From Paulinella micropora (taxonomy: Eukaryota; Cercozoa; Imbricatea; Euglyphida; Paulinellidae): a stretch of DNA of 64,000 nucleotides. Both the position numbers and the translations under genes were made by a program. Position 1 is the stretch's first letter; the number at the start of each line of letters is the position of its first letter. Location: contig WBZZ01001002.1 in NCBI GenBank assembly GCA_019918135.1, forward strand, positions 77,001 to 141,000, read 5' to 3'. The notes below the pieces were generated by a model, which searched no databases, was not told the origin of the DNA, and worked only from the letters and a program-made list of their open reading frames with translations. Shown piece by piece: positions 43,086 to 52,471 of this stretch.

Positions 43086-43624
43086 GTGAACACAGAGACA
43101 GGAGGGGAAAAGACTGGAAAGAAACTAACTTGAATTCCCCTTGGCTCCCTCTCTCTCTTTGTTATTCTTTCTCTGGCGCACGCCCGCCAAAGCTAGAGGC
43201 AAAAGGAAACATGCGTGCCCCCCCCCCCCAGGAAAAGGAGCCGGGGGGGGCCAGAGAGGGGGGAAATGTGCGACCAAGCGTGGTCCTGACTTTTTCGGCT
43301 CTCCTTTTTTCCTCCGACCCCTCTTCCCCCGCACATTTGCGAAGCGAGCGGCGGCGGGCGGGGGGCAAGATCTCCCCGTGCGACTGTCTGTGCTTTTTTT
43401 GCCGTCACCCCCAAATTTCTTTCTTTCCCCATCTCTCACCCCCGCCCTACCTGGTTTTTTCTCTCCCCCCCCCCGCCTTTCTCTCTCTCTCTCTCTCTCT
43501 TTGCTCACACACACTCGCACCGCGGGAGTGCTAGGTTGCACACACCTGGCCGCAAACGGGTTCATCCTCAGTCCTCCCTTATTAAGAAAAAAAGGACAAA
43601 ATAGGCACCCAAGACAGACCGGAA
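43086..43624. promoter_or_regulatory. Divergent P/G intergenic region, second copy
   Basis: Reverse complement of 10638-11180: C runs at 43219-43229 and 43467-43476, a (CT)n tract at 43483-43501, and A/T-rich sequence before the P start (ttattaagaaaaaaaggac). The homopolymer lengths differ from the other arm. Confidence 0.5.
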
Positions 43625-45697
43625 ATGAGCGAACTAAGTTTTGTTCTCGCGCTCAAGACGGGGCGGCCCGGGTGTTACGACAAGCTCTGGTGCCAGCTCA
43701 GGCAGGCCAACCAGGCCGACTTGCTAGAAGTTCTCGACACTAAAGCCAACAAATGGGAAATACAAGCAACAGCAGACCCCGGGCGCCCCGTGGCGGTCAG
43801 CCTTTTCGGCCTGGTGCCGCTGTCAACCCCCGGGCACCAGGGCATCACGTGCATAGACCGAACGCTGGTGTGGGCGGATAAGAAGGGGTCCGGGGCCGGG
43901 GCGTTCAGTATCGAGAAGCTCGAGTGGGCCGCAGACGACACACGGCAGGAGTTGGCAACGCGAACCAGGACCGAGCTTAAAACGTTGCTAGAACAGTTGT
44001 CGACCGAATTTAATGGGTGTGTCATGGATTCGAACGTACCCTTTGCCCAGACCACCGCCAGGATTAGGCACCTGGACTACTTTCGCGAGAGCTTGTTCGG
44101 GGGCTGCCGGATGCCGGGGGCAGTGGAAATGCGGCTGCTGCAGAGGCAGGTGAGGGCATCGTACAAGGGGCCCACGCCTAAAGAACTGCAGCAGGCCGCG
44201 GACGCTTGCACCCGGGCTACGACCGTAGACGAAAAGTGGCTGGCCGCCGTTACACATCCGGCGCTATGCCACTGGGCGTACCACTGCGCCTGGGCCCTGC
44301 GGCGCCTAGGTCTGACAGAAAGGCTGGTGTGGCAACACGGGGACCTGCAAGGAAAAAGTGCACAGGAGTGGCTAAGCGAGGCCCGCCAAGCCAGGTCGAG
44401 CAAGCCCTTGCAAAGGCTGCTGGCGCTGGGCGGCGAGGTTCTGGCAGAAATGCTGGGCTTTTTCAGCCGGGCGCAGTGGTACCTGGAGGACAGGCTCGAC
44501 GTGTGCGGCCGGGGCGGAGCGCGCGGCAAGCACGACTTCCGTTTGCGCGACCAGGTGCTGCACACGCTGGACCTGCCGGGCGAGCTGGCGGCCCAGTGCG
44601 CCGACGACTGTGAGAGCCTGTCGCTGAGCTGCTTTATCCAGTCCGAGAGTTTCCTGTGCTGGTGCGAGTCAGTCTTGGACTATATCGACGCGCTGCCGCC
44701 GCTGCTAGCGCTGGTAGTGACGTGCGCGCACAAGTTCTACCGAACAACCCTGGTAGTAGGCAGCGTAGCCTTCGGTGTGGGCGCCGGCGACCCCGTCGCC
44801 CGGCAGGAGGTGCCCGTGGCAGAGGCGCGCGAGTTCGAGGCGGCCAGGCGGGGGGCCCAGATCTCGAACGAAACGGCCCTGCCCCGGGACGACGCCAGGA
44901 TCCAGTGCCACGTGTTATGCCTGCTGGTACCGTCGGCCTGGCTCCGGGCGCGAAGGGCGCAGCAGCCGCCGGGCCACACGGTCGGGCAGGCCAGGCGGCT
45001 GCTGGGGGCCGGCCGCCAGAGCCTGCCGTTGCTCCCCGTAGACTGCACGGTGATTACGCTGGCGAACCAAAACCTATTGGCCGGCGGCGGCGTGCAGCCC
45101 CTGCTGAGAAAACACTTCTTGTACGGGCCGCACTGGACGGACGTGGCTGCGGGGGCGTTCCCCGTGCACACGCGCCAGAGCCCGTACAACACGCAGAGCG
45201 TGCGGGGCTGCCGGGACGTGTCGTTCTTGTTCTGCCCCCAAGACGACTCCTCCGGACAGTTTGCGGTGCGGGCCGGAAGTTACCCGGGCTCCGACGAGCT
45301 CATGAGCGTCGGTGCCCCGATGTGCTGCCTGCTGGACAGCCACCGGTCGTGCCGGGAATGTGGCGGCGGCCGGAACTGCGGCAGCGTCGTCGACCTGCTG
45401 CCGGTTGGGCAGGACGTTCGTGACGGTGTGGCGCGGGCTTGCGCGCTTTTACAGGCGGTGGTGCCGCCGCCCCTGCTGCCCGTGCCTCTAGTAACGAGCG
45501 GCCAATGCCAAGAGAATTACAGCAAGATTATCACGGAAGCGGGGTACTGGGGCGACAATAGAAGCCGCTCTCCCTGGTATGCGGTCTGGCTCAGCAGCTG
45601 CTTTACGCAGGAACCACAGGACGGGGCAGTGTCGGTGCAGCTAGCAAAAGGGTTTGCTGTTTGGTACAAGCAAGGCCACACGAGCGCCGAAACGTGA
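43625..45697 (+). CDS. Gene P: unrecognised 690-residue protein, complete copy
   Basis: Single open frame from ATG (MSELSFVLALKTGRPG) to TGA. Largely helical, with many Trp and Cys, no signal peptide and no clear membrane helix. One hydrophobic stretch (ALPPLLALVVTCAHKFY) lies near residue 360. The C-terminal 200 residues hold a Cys-rich motif (CCLLDSHRSCRECGGGRNC) that may bind zinc. It spans the boundary between the inverted-repeat arm and block Y, which shows that this junction is ancestral. A structural or packaging role is possible but there is no evidence. Truncated relatives: 9141-10637 (5' part) and 51739-52331 (3' part). Confidence 0.75.
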   Translation: MSELSFVLALKTGRPGCYDKLWCQLRQANQADLLEVLDTKANKWEIQATADPGRPVAVSLFGLVPLSTPGHQGITCIDRTLVWADKKGSGAGAFSIEKLEWAADDTRQELATRTRTELKTLLEQLSTEFNGCVMDSNVPFAQTTARIRHLDYFRESLFGGCRMPGAVEMRLLQRQVRASYKGPTPKELQQAADACTRATTVDEKWLAAVTHPALCHWAYHCAWALRRLGLTERLVWQHGDLQGKSAQEWLSEARQARSSKPLQRLLALGGEVLAEMLGFFSRAQWYLEDRLDVCGRGGARGKHDFRLRDQVLHTLDLPGELAAQCADDCESLSLSCFIQSESFLCWCESVLDYIDALPPLLALVVTCAHKFYRTTLVVGSVAFGVGAGDPVARQEVPVAEAREFEAARRGAQISNETALPRDDARIQCHVLCLLVPSAWLRARRAQQPPGHTVGQARRLLGAGRQSLPLLPVDCTVITLANQNLLAGGGVQPLLRKHFLYGPHWTDVAAGAFPVHTRQSPYNTQSVRGCRDVSFLFCPQDDSSGQFAVRAGSYPGSDELMSVGAPMCCLLDSHRSCRECGGGRNCGSVVDLLPVGQDVRDGVARACALLQAVVPPPLLPVPLVTSGQCQENYSKIITEAGYWGDNRSRSPWYAVWLSSCFTQEPQDGAVSVQLAKGFAVWYKQGHTSAET

Positions 45698-45838
45698 CGA
45701 CGCGCGAGCGTACAAATTTTTTTAAAAAAAGAATGATCACCTCTCTTTTTTGTTCCGGGTTTGCTTGAACTCACGTTTACAGAAAGACCGTTTTTTTTTT
45801 AATGATTTTGTGGGGGGCCGGCGCTGCCAGCGCAGGTA

Positions 45839-46450
45839 CTAGCAGCAGCCCGCCTTCGCGCTGTTGCTGGTGTCGACGACGCTGACCGTTTCTTTCTCTG
45901 CTCTCCTGTGGCTGATCTCGGCCGCCTGCACCAAGAACGGCCGGATCTTAGCCAACAATTCTTCTTGCGAGTCTGTTTCTGCGCTAGTATGCAGGATCCG
46001 CCCCCCGAACTGCTGCCTCAAGTCACTGTTGCCGTGCAGTTCGTCCTCTGCGCCGTCGTACCCCCGATCGCGCTGGCAGCCGACCAGTACGAACAGGATG
46101 TCCTCGTTCTTGTCTTTCGAAGAAGTGTTAAACTTCAGTACCTCCTGGTGGAAATTTTCTTTTTCTAAGCTGCAGCACACCAGGGCCATGTGCGCGCCGC
46201 GCATGTAATTCGAAATCATGGAGTCAAAACGCTCCTGCCCGGCCGTATCCCAGACCCAAATCCGGTGCAGTTGGTTATCGAGCTCTATGGCGGGCAAGAT
46301 CTTGAAATCCAGACCAACCGTGGCGGGGGTGTGGCATTCGCTGGGGGGCCTGTTATCCGCAAGCTTCTGCAAGAGGGAGGACTTGCCTGCGCTCGAAGAT
46401 CCCAGCATGACTACTTTGAGGTATTTGCCGGTCGCGACCCTTCTTTGCAT
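45839..46450 (-). CDS. Rab-like small GTPase with prenylation motif, copy 1
   Basis: 203 residues. G1 is GSSSAGKSS (P-loop, near residue 18), the switch I Thr sits in ATVGLDFK (Rab-type F1 region), and G3 is WDTAGQERFD. G4 reads VGCQRD instead of the usual NKxD, keeping only the Asp. G5 reads TSAET in place of the usual SAK. The C-terminus ends in Cys-Cys (NSAKAGCC), the double geranylgeranylation signal of Rab proteins. Rabs direct vesicle traffic; a virus copy could rewire host membranes. The changed G4/G5 predict altered nucleotide specificity or affinity. The start is the ATG before RRVATGKYLKVVMLG. Probably acquired from the host, then without introns. Confidence 0.85.
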   Translation of the reverse strand: MQRRVATGKYLKVVMLGSSSAGKSSLLQKLADNRPPSECHTPATVGLDFKILPAIELDNQLHRIWVWDTAGQERFDSMISNYMRGAHMALVCCSLEKENFHQEVLKFNTSSKDKNEDILFVLVGCQRDRGYDGAEDELHGNSDLRQQFGGRILHTSAETDSQEELLAKIRPFLVQAAEISHRRAEKETVSVVDTSNSAKAGCC

Positions 46451-47286
46451 ACCCTTCTTGTGCCGCTGCCTTTTTTTTGGCGGGGGAGGGGGAGGAACTG
46501 CTGCCTTGGAGGTTTGCCAAGGAGAAGAATTGTTTTTGAAAAAAAAAACCAAGAAAAAAAAGCCAAGCACGCACAAAGAAGGGAGCGTAAAGGAATGGGG
46601 GGGGGGGGAGGGGCGGGGAGGGCTTCGTTTTTTTCTTCTGAACCAACCTTGCTTCGTCTAGTACTCGGGAGGGACCGCGGGCGGGGATTGGAAAAGTGTG
46701 GAAAGGGGGGGTTAGGTACGAGCGGAAAGGGGCGCGAGGCCCGGGAGGCGCGAGGGCAAGGGGGGGGAGGTATGTCGATCTTTTCGCAATGTTCCTGCTG
46801 GGTAGGCAGCCTAGTGAACAAGAGCATGTCGTTGTGCGCCCACTGTTGCCCCTTGCCGTAGCGCGGCAGGAACACGTCCGACACACCCTGCACCTGCACC
46901 CGCAGGGGCTTGGACGGCCGCCCGCCGGGCTCGCTGTCCTCGCCGCAGATGCCCAGAAAGGTCCACTCGGTGAGCTCCGTGGCTTCGTCGTCCTTTTTCG
47001 TACCTTTCGGTTTGCCCTTGCCTTTTTTCTCTGGCTCATAGATTGGCCAGTTGGTGACATAATTCGTCACGTTGATGAAGCTAGTTCTCGACCGCAAGAT
47101 GGCCGCGTTCTTGGCCACCAACAGGTCGCACGGGCGCAGTTGGATGACTGGCTCGCCCTGGTACCCAGCGGGCCGGTCGCGCTTCATGCTGTCGGCCCTC
47201 GTCTGTGCCAAGGCACTGATAGCCACTGCGCCATATTCTTCTTCTTCGGGGTTCAGCACCCCGTACTTGACTCTGCTTCCGTCCAT
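46411..47286 (-). CDS. Unrecognised MDGSRV protein, copy 1
   Basis: Starts at ATG 47286. About 170 residues have convincing composition (acidic NPEEEEYG near the start, RPAGYQGEPVIQLRPCDLL, VTNYVTNWPIYEPEKKGKG, LRVQVQGVSDVFLPRYGKG). Beyond about 46770 the frame runs through C-rich sequence and even overlaps the Rab gene, so the true end is uncertain and this coordinate is only the frame end. The fold may be an OB-like or beta protein (inference). No family recognised. Confidence 0.5.
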   Translation of the reverse strand: MDGSRVKYGVLNPEEEEYGAVAISALAQTRADSMKRDRPAGYQGEPVIQLRPCDLLVAKNAAILRSRTSFINVTNYVTNWPIYEPEKKGKGKPKGTKKDDEATELTEWTFLGICGEDSEPGGRPSKPLRVQVQGVSDVFLPRYGKGQQWAHNDMLLFTRLPTQQEHCEKIDIPPPPCPRASRASRPFPLVPNPPFPHFSNPRPRSLPSTRRSKVGSEEKNEALPAPPPPPIPLRSLLCACLAFFSWFFFSKTILLLGKPPRQQFLPLPRQKKGSGTRRVCKEGSRPANTSK

Positions 47287-47591
47287 CAAAAGGCAACCAG
47301 AACCAGAAAGGAAAGGAATAAAAGGAAGAGAAGTTACCGGGCTCTCACAAAAGTGCAAGCGCGGCGGGAGGAGGGAAGGGGAGGGGCCAAGAAAAAAGGC
47401 CTGAAATCTCTGCGCTTTTTTTCTTTCTTTAAAACCTCCTTTTGCTTTTTTTTCCCCGCCCTTGAGATCTAAAAGAGCCGTTTCCTTTTTTTGCTTGTCC
47501 TGCTGCACTCGAAGGGCAGGACTCGCGCACTCGGTTCTTGATCGAGGCGCGCAGTTTGCTGACGGCCTCGCAAAAACGTGATTTCCCCAAA

Positions 47592-47768
47592 ATGTACGAA
47601 GAAGCAGAGCTGCAAGGCAGAAGTGCGACCCAGCTGCAGCAGCTCATCTTGAACCTAGTCGACCGGAGGCTGGAGCTGGCCATGACAACCGAACTCAACG
47701 AGCAGTTCGTGGGCCTCAGCGTGCGCTCCGCTCAGTTCGGACAAATGGGCCGTGTCTACATTCAGTAA
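47592..47768 (+). CDS. Small protein in block Y, copy 1
   Basis: 58 residues from the ATG (MYEEAELQGRSATQLQQLI). Helical with a Gln/Leu-rich stretch. The frame is open for 42 codons before the ATG with protein-like residues (RFLIEARSLLTASQKRDF), so a missing 5' exon or lost start is possible. Identical in copy 2. Function unknown. Confidence 0.4.
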   Translation: MYEEAELQGRSATQLQQLILNLVDRRLELAMTTELNEQFVGLSVRSAQFGQMGRVYIQ

Positions 47769-47933
47769 AAAAAACAAATTTGGAACGCCGAGACTACAAA
47801 CCTCTCGCCGGCGCTCGCCGTTTTTTAGCAACAAAAAAAATGGTGAAAGAAAACAAAAACTTTAAAAAAAAATTTAACAAGAAACGGACGGGTGTTTTCT
47901 TTGGGCCGTTATTTCCGGGTTATTTCTTCTGCG

Positions 47934-49268
47934 TTATGCCTGGCCCAGAGACCACCGCGCAAACGCCGTGCGACCCAAGCTCGACAGGGCGGCCTTTTGC
48001 TGACTGTCGATTGCCTCGGCAATCTGGCGCGTGTCTGCCTGGATGCTGGCCGAGTCGGCACCTTCCACCCAGCAGCTCAGGTCGAAGAGCAAACGTTGCC
48101 TGTACCACTGCGCCCAGCCGCCGGTCCAGGAATTGTAGTCGGCTGTCGACACGTTCTGGACCGAGAATTTGTCGTGGTGGTCGGACACCAGAAGCAAATA
48201 ACGGTCGTTCGGCAGCTCGGCCGCTGCAACCAGGGAGCTCTGGTCTGGCAGGGGCAGCCAGTACTGGCAGTGGTTGAATACCGCGTGCACCGCGGCCCCG
48301 GCATTCTTGGGGGCCACCAGGCACGCCGCCGTGGAGACGGCGGTCTGCAGGAGGTCGCGCCGTTTCCCCAGAGGGGGCAGCGCGTAGCACATCAGCAGCC
48401 CTACGCGGTAGGACGCGAACAACTCTGCTGTCGGCAGCCAGGCCTGCGCCACTTCCGGGTGTTCCTTTTGGAATGTAGCGTACGAGGCCGAGGCGGCTAT
48501 GGTCGGGTGGGCTAGGCACAGCGCCGAATAAGCGCCAGCGCCGCCCTGGAGGCGTGTAAGGGGGTGCCTGCCGTTCCAAGTATCAGTACCAGCGCAGGAG
48601 CTGTGCATCCTCTTGACCTGTGTAGGTACATCGAGCGGTGTGTACATAACCTTGAACATGTCGCTTGGTGCCGTGCTGGGCTGCGTAGACGCAAACAAGG
48701 CCGCCTGTGTACAAGGGCTATACACGCACAGTTCGTATTCCGGGCCTGGCTTCAAGATCTTGAACAAGAAATCCGCCGCATAATGCCGATCGACAGGGCT
48801 GCCAGTAGAAGGGGTCGCGGCGAACAGGCTCAGCGCGCAAGACGCTTGACAGGAAGTTATGGCCGCTTGGGACAGGTCGCAGCCCGCAGGAAACGAGGCC
48901 AGAGAACCGTGAAATGCATTTGTAAGCTCAGAGGATGGCCCGGGTGTGCCTGTTGTGCCGGGCCTCTGTTTCGCTTCTCGTCCCTCTTCTTCTTCTTCCA
49001 GCTGGCCATTTGCATATTTCACGACTCGCAGGCGCGTTCCGTCTAGCAGGAAGTTTTCGCAGGCCTGCGCGGCCAGCTCCGCGATTAGCTTGGCAGAGGA
49101 CAAACTCTTTTTGTCTTTGTAAATCTCCTTAAAACGTTTGTGCTGACTTGTGTCTTGTACTTTGTCGGTTACTAGTTTGTCGGTCCCCGGGGCAACGGCG
49201 TGTTGCTGGATCAGCGCGCCAGCGGGACATGTCAGCAAAAAGTAGAAAAAAAGCAAGGCTCTCCGCAT
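47934..49268 (-). CDS. Gene Q: secreted protein, complete copy
   Basis: 444 residues from the ATG that begins a signal peptide (MRRALLFFYFLLTCPAGA). The ectodomain has a Glu tract (QLEEEEEGREAK), several Cys and Trp, and a C-terminal region with DRYLLLVSDHHDKFSVQN. The frame is open 80 codons further upstream. The gene bridges blocks Y1 and X2, which marks that junction as ancestral. No transmembrane helix near the C-terminus was seen, so it may be secreted or luminal. Truncated relatives lie at 37851-38772 and 54566-54978. Family unknown. Confidence 0.6.
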   Translation of the reverse strand: MRRALLFFYFLLTCPAGALIQQHAVAPGTDKLVTDKVQDTSQHKRFKEIYKDKKSLSSAKLIAELAAQACENFLLDGTRLRVVKYANGQLEEEEEGREAKQRPGTTGTPGPSSELTNAFHGSLASFPAGCDLSQAAITSCQASCALSLFAATPSTGSPVDRHYAADFLFKILKPGPEYELCVYSPCTQAALFASTQPSTAPSDMFKVMYTPLDVPTQVKRMHSSCAGTDTWNGRHPLTRLQGGAGAYSALCLAHPTIAASASYATFQKEHPEVAQAWLPTAELFASYRVGLLMCYALPPLGKRRDLLQTAVSTAACLVAPKNAGAAVHAVFNHCQYWLPLPDQSSLVAAAELPNDRYLLLVSDHHDKFSVQNVSTADYNSWTGGWAQWYRQRLLFDLSCWVEGADSASIQADTRQIAEAIDSQQKAALSSLGRTAFARWSLGQA

Positions 49269-49639
49269 CGGGAAGACAAAGCTAGCATCGCCACTAACTT
49301 TGCCTTTGTACATAGGCGGGCCAAAGATAATCTCAAGTTTTTGGTCCTCGAAGTAATCTTCATCGAACTTTTTTTTGGCGCTGCTAGTACTGAATGGACT
49401 GAAGTAACCAACAAATTCTTGCTCAATAGTCTGCTGTTCTGAGATTTTTTGTAGTAATCCTTGAATATGGCAAAGCTGGTTTTCCGGAATTCTTGGGCTG
49501 ACGTCCAACCAGAGACTACAATGTAGTTTTCAATAAACTTGTTGAGCACGCCACTGCACCGTTCATCGCCGTTCCAAACAGTTTCCAATTTGCCTGCAAA
49601 GTCTCTGTAGGTTAGGACCGTGGCTTGAATTACTCTGTC

Positions 49640-49909
49640 CTAATCACAATTTGTGTTCAAGCTTCTGCCGTCGCTTTTTGAGAGGTCCCTATCAATGTCC
49701 CAATGAAGCAGACTGTTAGCACCATACAGAATGGGTGGACAAGGCGCTCTGAGAAGAGAGCACTTGAAAGAACCTAGTCTCCCTATAATCTGGACGTTTA
49801 TTGCGAGATCAATCATGGCGCCTTCTTGTTCCTGACGTAACTTGGCTATGGACAGCAACGTGGTCACAACCTTGCGGAGCGTGTCTCCCAGGGTAACTGG
49901 TTGACTCAT
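49640..49909 (-). CDS. Small helical protein (block X, copy 2)
   Basis: Same 89-residue product as at 39144-39413 (MSQPVTLGDTLRKVV start), with no amino-acid difference seen. Comments on a possible longer broken gene apply here too. Confidence 0.4.
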   Translation of the reverse strand: MSQPVTLGDTLRKVVTTLLSIAKLRQEQEGAMIDLAINVQIIGRLGSFKCSLLRAPCPPILYGANSLLHWDIDRDLSKSDGRSLNTNCD

Positions 49910-50385
49910 CTGGAGAGCGAGACCACAACCCAACACGTGTGAATCGAATCTCTAAAACGAAGAATATTAAAAACAAGGGGCAAGCAGAAAAAAAGGCAGG
50001 ATGACTCTTTGCTTTTAATCTTTCTTTCTAATCCTTCGTTCCACTTCCTTCTCTCTCTCCCCCCCCCTCCCCCCACAATCCGTCCCCGCCCGCAAAAAAG
50101 CTGCACGAGAAAAAAAAAGCGAACATAACAAATGAGCGGGAAGGGTGGAAAGGAGCAAAACTGTTTAAATAAGTAAAATGCAGACGACATTAGTAATGAA
50201 GGGGAGGGAAGCATTTACAAGATGTACAAGAAGGGGGGATGGGACAGTTAAGTCCGGCTCAATCCTCCGACCCCAACCCACTCCCCGGCTAATTGTTTTC
50301 TTCACTCTACATCTTTTTTTTAATAGGAAAAGTTTTGCCAACAAAACAAAACCTTAAACAACAATTTACCTGAATAAAGAAAAAG
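49910..50385. other. Intergenic in block X, copy 2
   Basis: Copy of 39414-39888; differs by a T-run length and single substitutions. Nothing else recognised. Confidence 0.4.
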
Positions 50386-51738
50386 TTACACTTTCTGTGT
50401 GCGGATTCGCTCGTGCACGTAGGGCTTCGATGTTTCATACGACAGCAGTACTAATCTTTCCTGCTTTGGCCTGAGACGGCGCGTAGCCAGAAGAAAAGGA
50501 GTTCGGAGCGCAATATTTTCGGCCATGTTGAATTCTGAGCCAAAGACAGTTACAAATCTCGAGACGAGGTCTTCGTTGTCGGAATTAAATTCACAGACGA
50601 CCAGCTTGACAGTGCTAATCTTGCTGATAGCGACTGCAATTGTCTGCCACAGTACAGCTACTTTCGGTGGCATAGCAAAATTTAGCCAGACTGCTTCGTG
50701 TTTGCTGATTCCACTTTGTATCCATTTCAGCAACTCTTGTTCCATTTGATCTATGGACACCGATGTTGTTGACTTGAAAGCTAATGTAGTTTTGCCAAAC
50801 GTGCATAAAAACCGCGGTCTTGTTGCGGGGCAATCCATGAGGATTTCTACGTATTGGTCCTTTGTTTCGGGCAGCCTAGACAGCTCGTACTGGCGAAAGA
50901 ATTGCTGGTCCTGCATCGTCAGGGGCGATCGTCCATATTTTAGAAAAAGGCCCCGCCGGTCGACGACTGTCTTGGGCAAGAGCCGGGACAGCCCTTCCGA
51001 AAGCGGGGCGCCAACGGTACCGGAGAACAGCATGTTATGGGCCGTGAGCAGGAGTCTGGTCTTGATGGCAGGAGGCAACTGTACCTCATGCTCCCCCCGG
51101 ACTACTTGGTCCAGTGCCAGGACCCTGACTATGCCCTCCAACTGCTTCGCCGCCACCTCCCGATCTTCCAGAAAAGACGAGGGCTTGCAGACCGAGTCCC
51201 ACGTGTCGCCGGGAAGTCCCAGTAACACTTCGAAGGCCAACTCTTTAGGCTGTGCCGAGCACAGCGCCCGCCGGAACTTAGTCCAGCAAGATTCAGGAGC
51301 TCCTTTGGCCACTTGCATTGTGGCCTTGCCCTGCCAGCGCCATACCAGTACGGCTGTTTGGCACTCCTCCTGGGCGGCGGCGTTGCGGGAGATGTTTATC
51401 GAAGGTACTAGCGCGTACGTGTAGCCCTTAGGAATCTTCTTCAGCTGTTCGAGGAGAAAGCCGCGCTTTGCGGCCGCAGCCGCGCCGGGTACAACTTTCG
51501 ACGGAACAGCTGGCTTGGTTATGCGCGCTTTCCCCCGTTTCTTGCGCGGTCGCTTTCCCAAGGCTTTGCGCGTGTCTTCGATCTCCTGCTTTTTCTTTGC
51601 CAAGGCCTCCTTTTGCTGCTTTAAAAGAGTGACGCTCTCTAGAAAGGCTTCCAGATTCCGCTTCGAATCATCGTCGGGTGCGATTTTTGCAGCAGCTTCT
51701 ATGACCTGTATGGCGTCATTGTTGACCGTTGGTGGGTT
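50386..51738 (-). pseudogene. Gene R, copy truncated at 5' end
   Basis: Carries the C-terminal ~450 codons of gene R in one open frame: the end of the coiled coil, the basic patch and the whole C-terminal globular domain. The N-terminal half is replaced by block Y sequence at the joint. An internal ATG at about 51603 could still start a 405-residue product, so a shortened protein is possible. Confidence 0.7.
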
Positions 51739-52331
51739 TGCTGAGAAAACACTTCTTGTACGGGCCGCACTGGACGGACGTGGCTGCGGGGGCGTTCCCC
51801 GTGCACACGCGCCAGAGCCCGTACAACACGCAGAGCGTGCGGGGCTGCCGGGACGTGTCGTTCTTGTTCTGCCCCCAAGACGACTCCTCCGGACAGTTTG
51901 CGGTGCGGGCCGGAAGTTACCCGGGCTCCGACGAGCTCATGAGCGTCGGTGCCCCGATGTGCTGCCTGCTGGACAGCCACCGGTCGTGCCGGGAATGTGG
52001 CGGCGGCCGGAACTGCGGCAGCGTCGTCGACCTGCTGCCGGTTGGGCAGGACGTTCGTGACGGTGTGGCGCGGGCTTGCGCGCTTTTACAGGCGGTGGTG
52101 CCGCCGCCCCTGCTGCCCGTGCCTCTAACGAGCGGCCAATGCCAAGAGAATTACAGCAAGATTATCACGGAAGCGGGGTACTGGGGCGACAAGAGAAGCC
52201 GCTCTCCCTGGTATGCGGTCTGGCTCAGCAGCTGCTTTACGCAGGAACCACAGGACGGGGCAGTGTCGGTGCAGCTAGCAAAAGGGTTTGCTGTTTGGTA
52301 CAAGCAAGGCCACACGAGCGCCGAAACGTGA
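51739..52331 (+). pseudogene. 3' fragment of gene P
   Basis: The last ~197 codons of P (from LLRKHFLYGPHWTDV to the stop), preceded by gene R sequence in antisense. It keeps the Cys-rich motif. Compared with the complete copy it lacks one codon and has at least one substitution. No start of its own. Confidence 0.8.
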
Positions 52332-52471
52332 CGACGCGCGAGCGTACAAATTTTTTTAAAAAAAGAATGATCACCTCTCTTTTTTGTTCCGGGTTTGCTT
52401 GAACTCACGTTTACAGAAAGACCGTTTTTTTTTAATGATTTTGTGGGGGGCCGGCGCTGCCAGCGCAGGTA

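Larger units (their letters stand above)
42801..45099. repeat. Inverted repeat, right arm (2.3 kb)
   Basis: Reverse complement of 9163-11465. It contains the 5' end of G (minus), the divergent promoter region, and most of gene P (plus). At 45099 the sequence continues with the rest of P, so P is complete here; at 42801 it joins gene R sequence, so G is cut here. Confidence 0.9.
45102..48346. repeat. Duplicated block Y, copy 1 (3.25 kb)
   Basis: Direct repeat of 51739-54978. It contains the 3' end of P, the Rab-like gene, the MDGSRV gene, a small plus-strand frame and the 3' part of gene Q. Both edges are inside genes that are complete here (P and Q), so this copy sits in its original context. 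Confidence 0.9.
48347..51738. repeat. Duplicated block X, copy 2 (3.39 kb)
   Basis: Direct repeat of 37851-41241. A few amino-acid differences are visible in gene Q (for example Pro for Thr at two places). The right edge at 51738 cuts gene R and joins block Y copy 2, with 4 bases (tgct) shared at the joint. Confidence 0.9.

Noticed and set aside
9163-45099. Composite transposon explanation for the inverted repeat
   Set aside because: No transposase, no terminal inverted repeats or target-site duplications at the arm edges; the edges lie inside genes and look like template switching.
46353-47060. Frame of 235 codons spanning the MDGSRV/Rab interval
   Set aside because: It runs through homopolymers in a third frame; the MDGSRV frame and the Rab frame explain the conserved parts.
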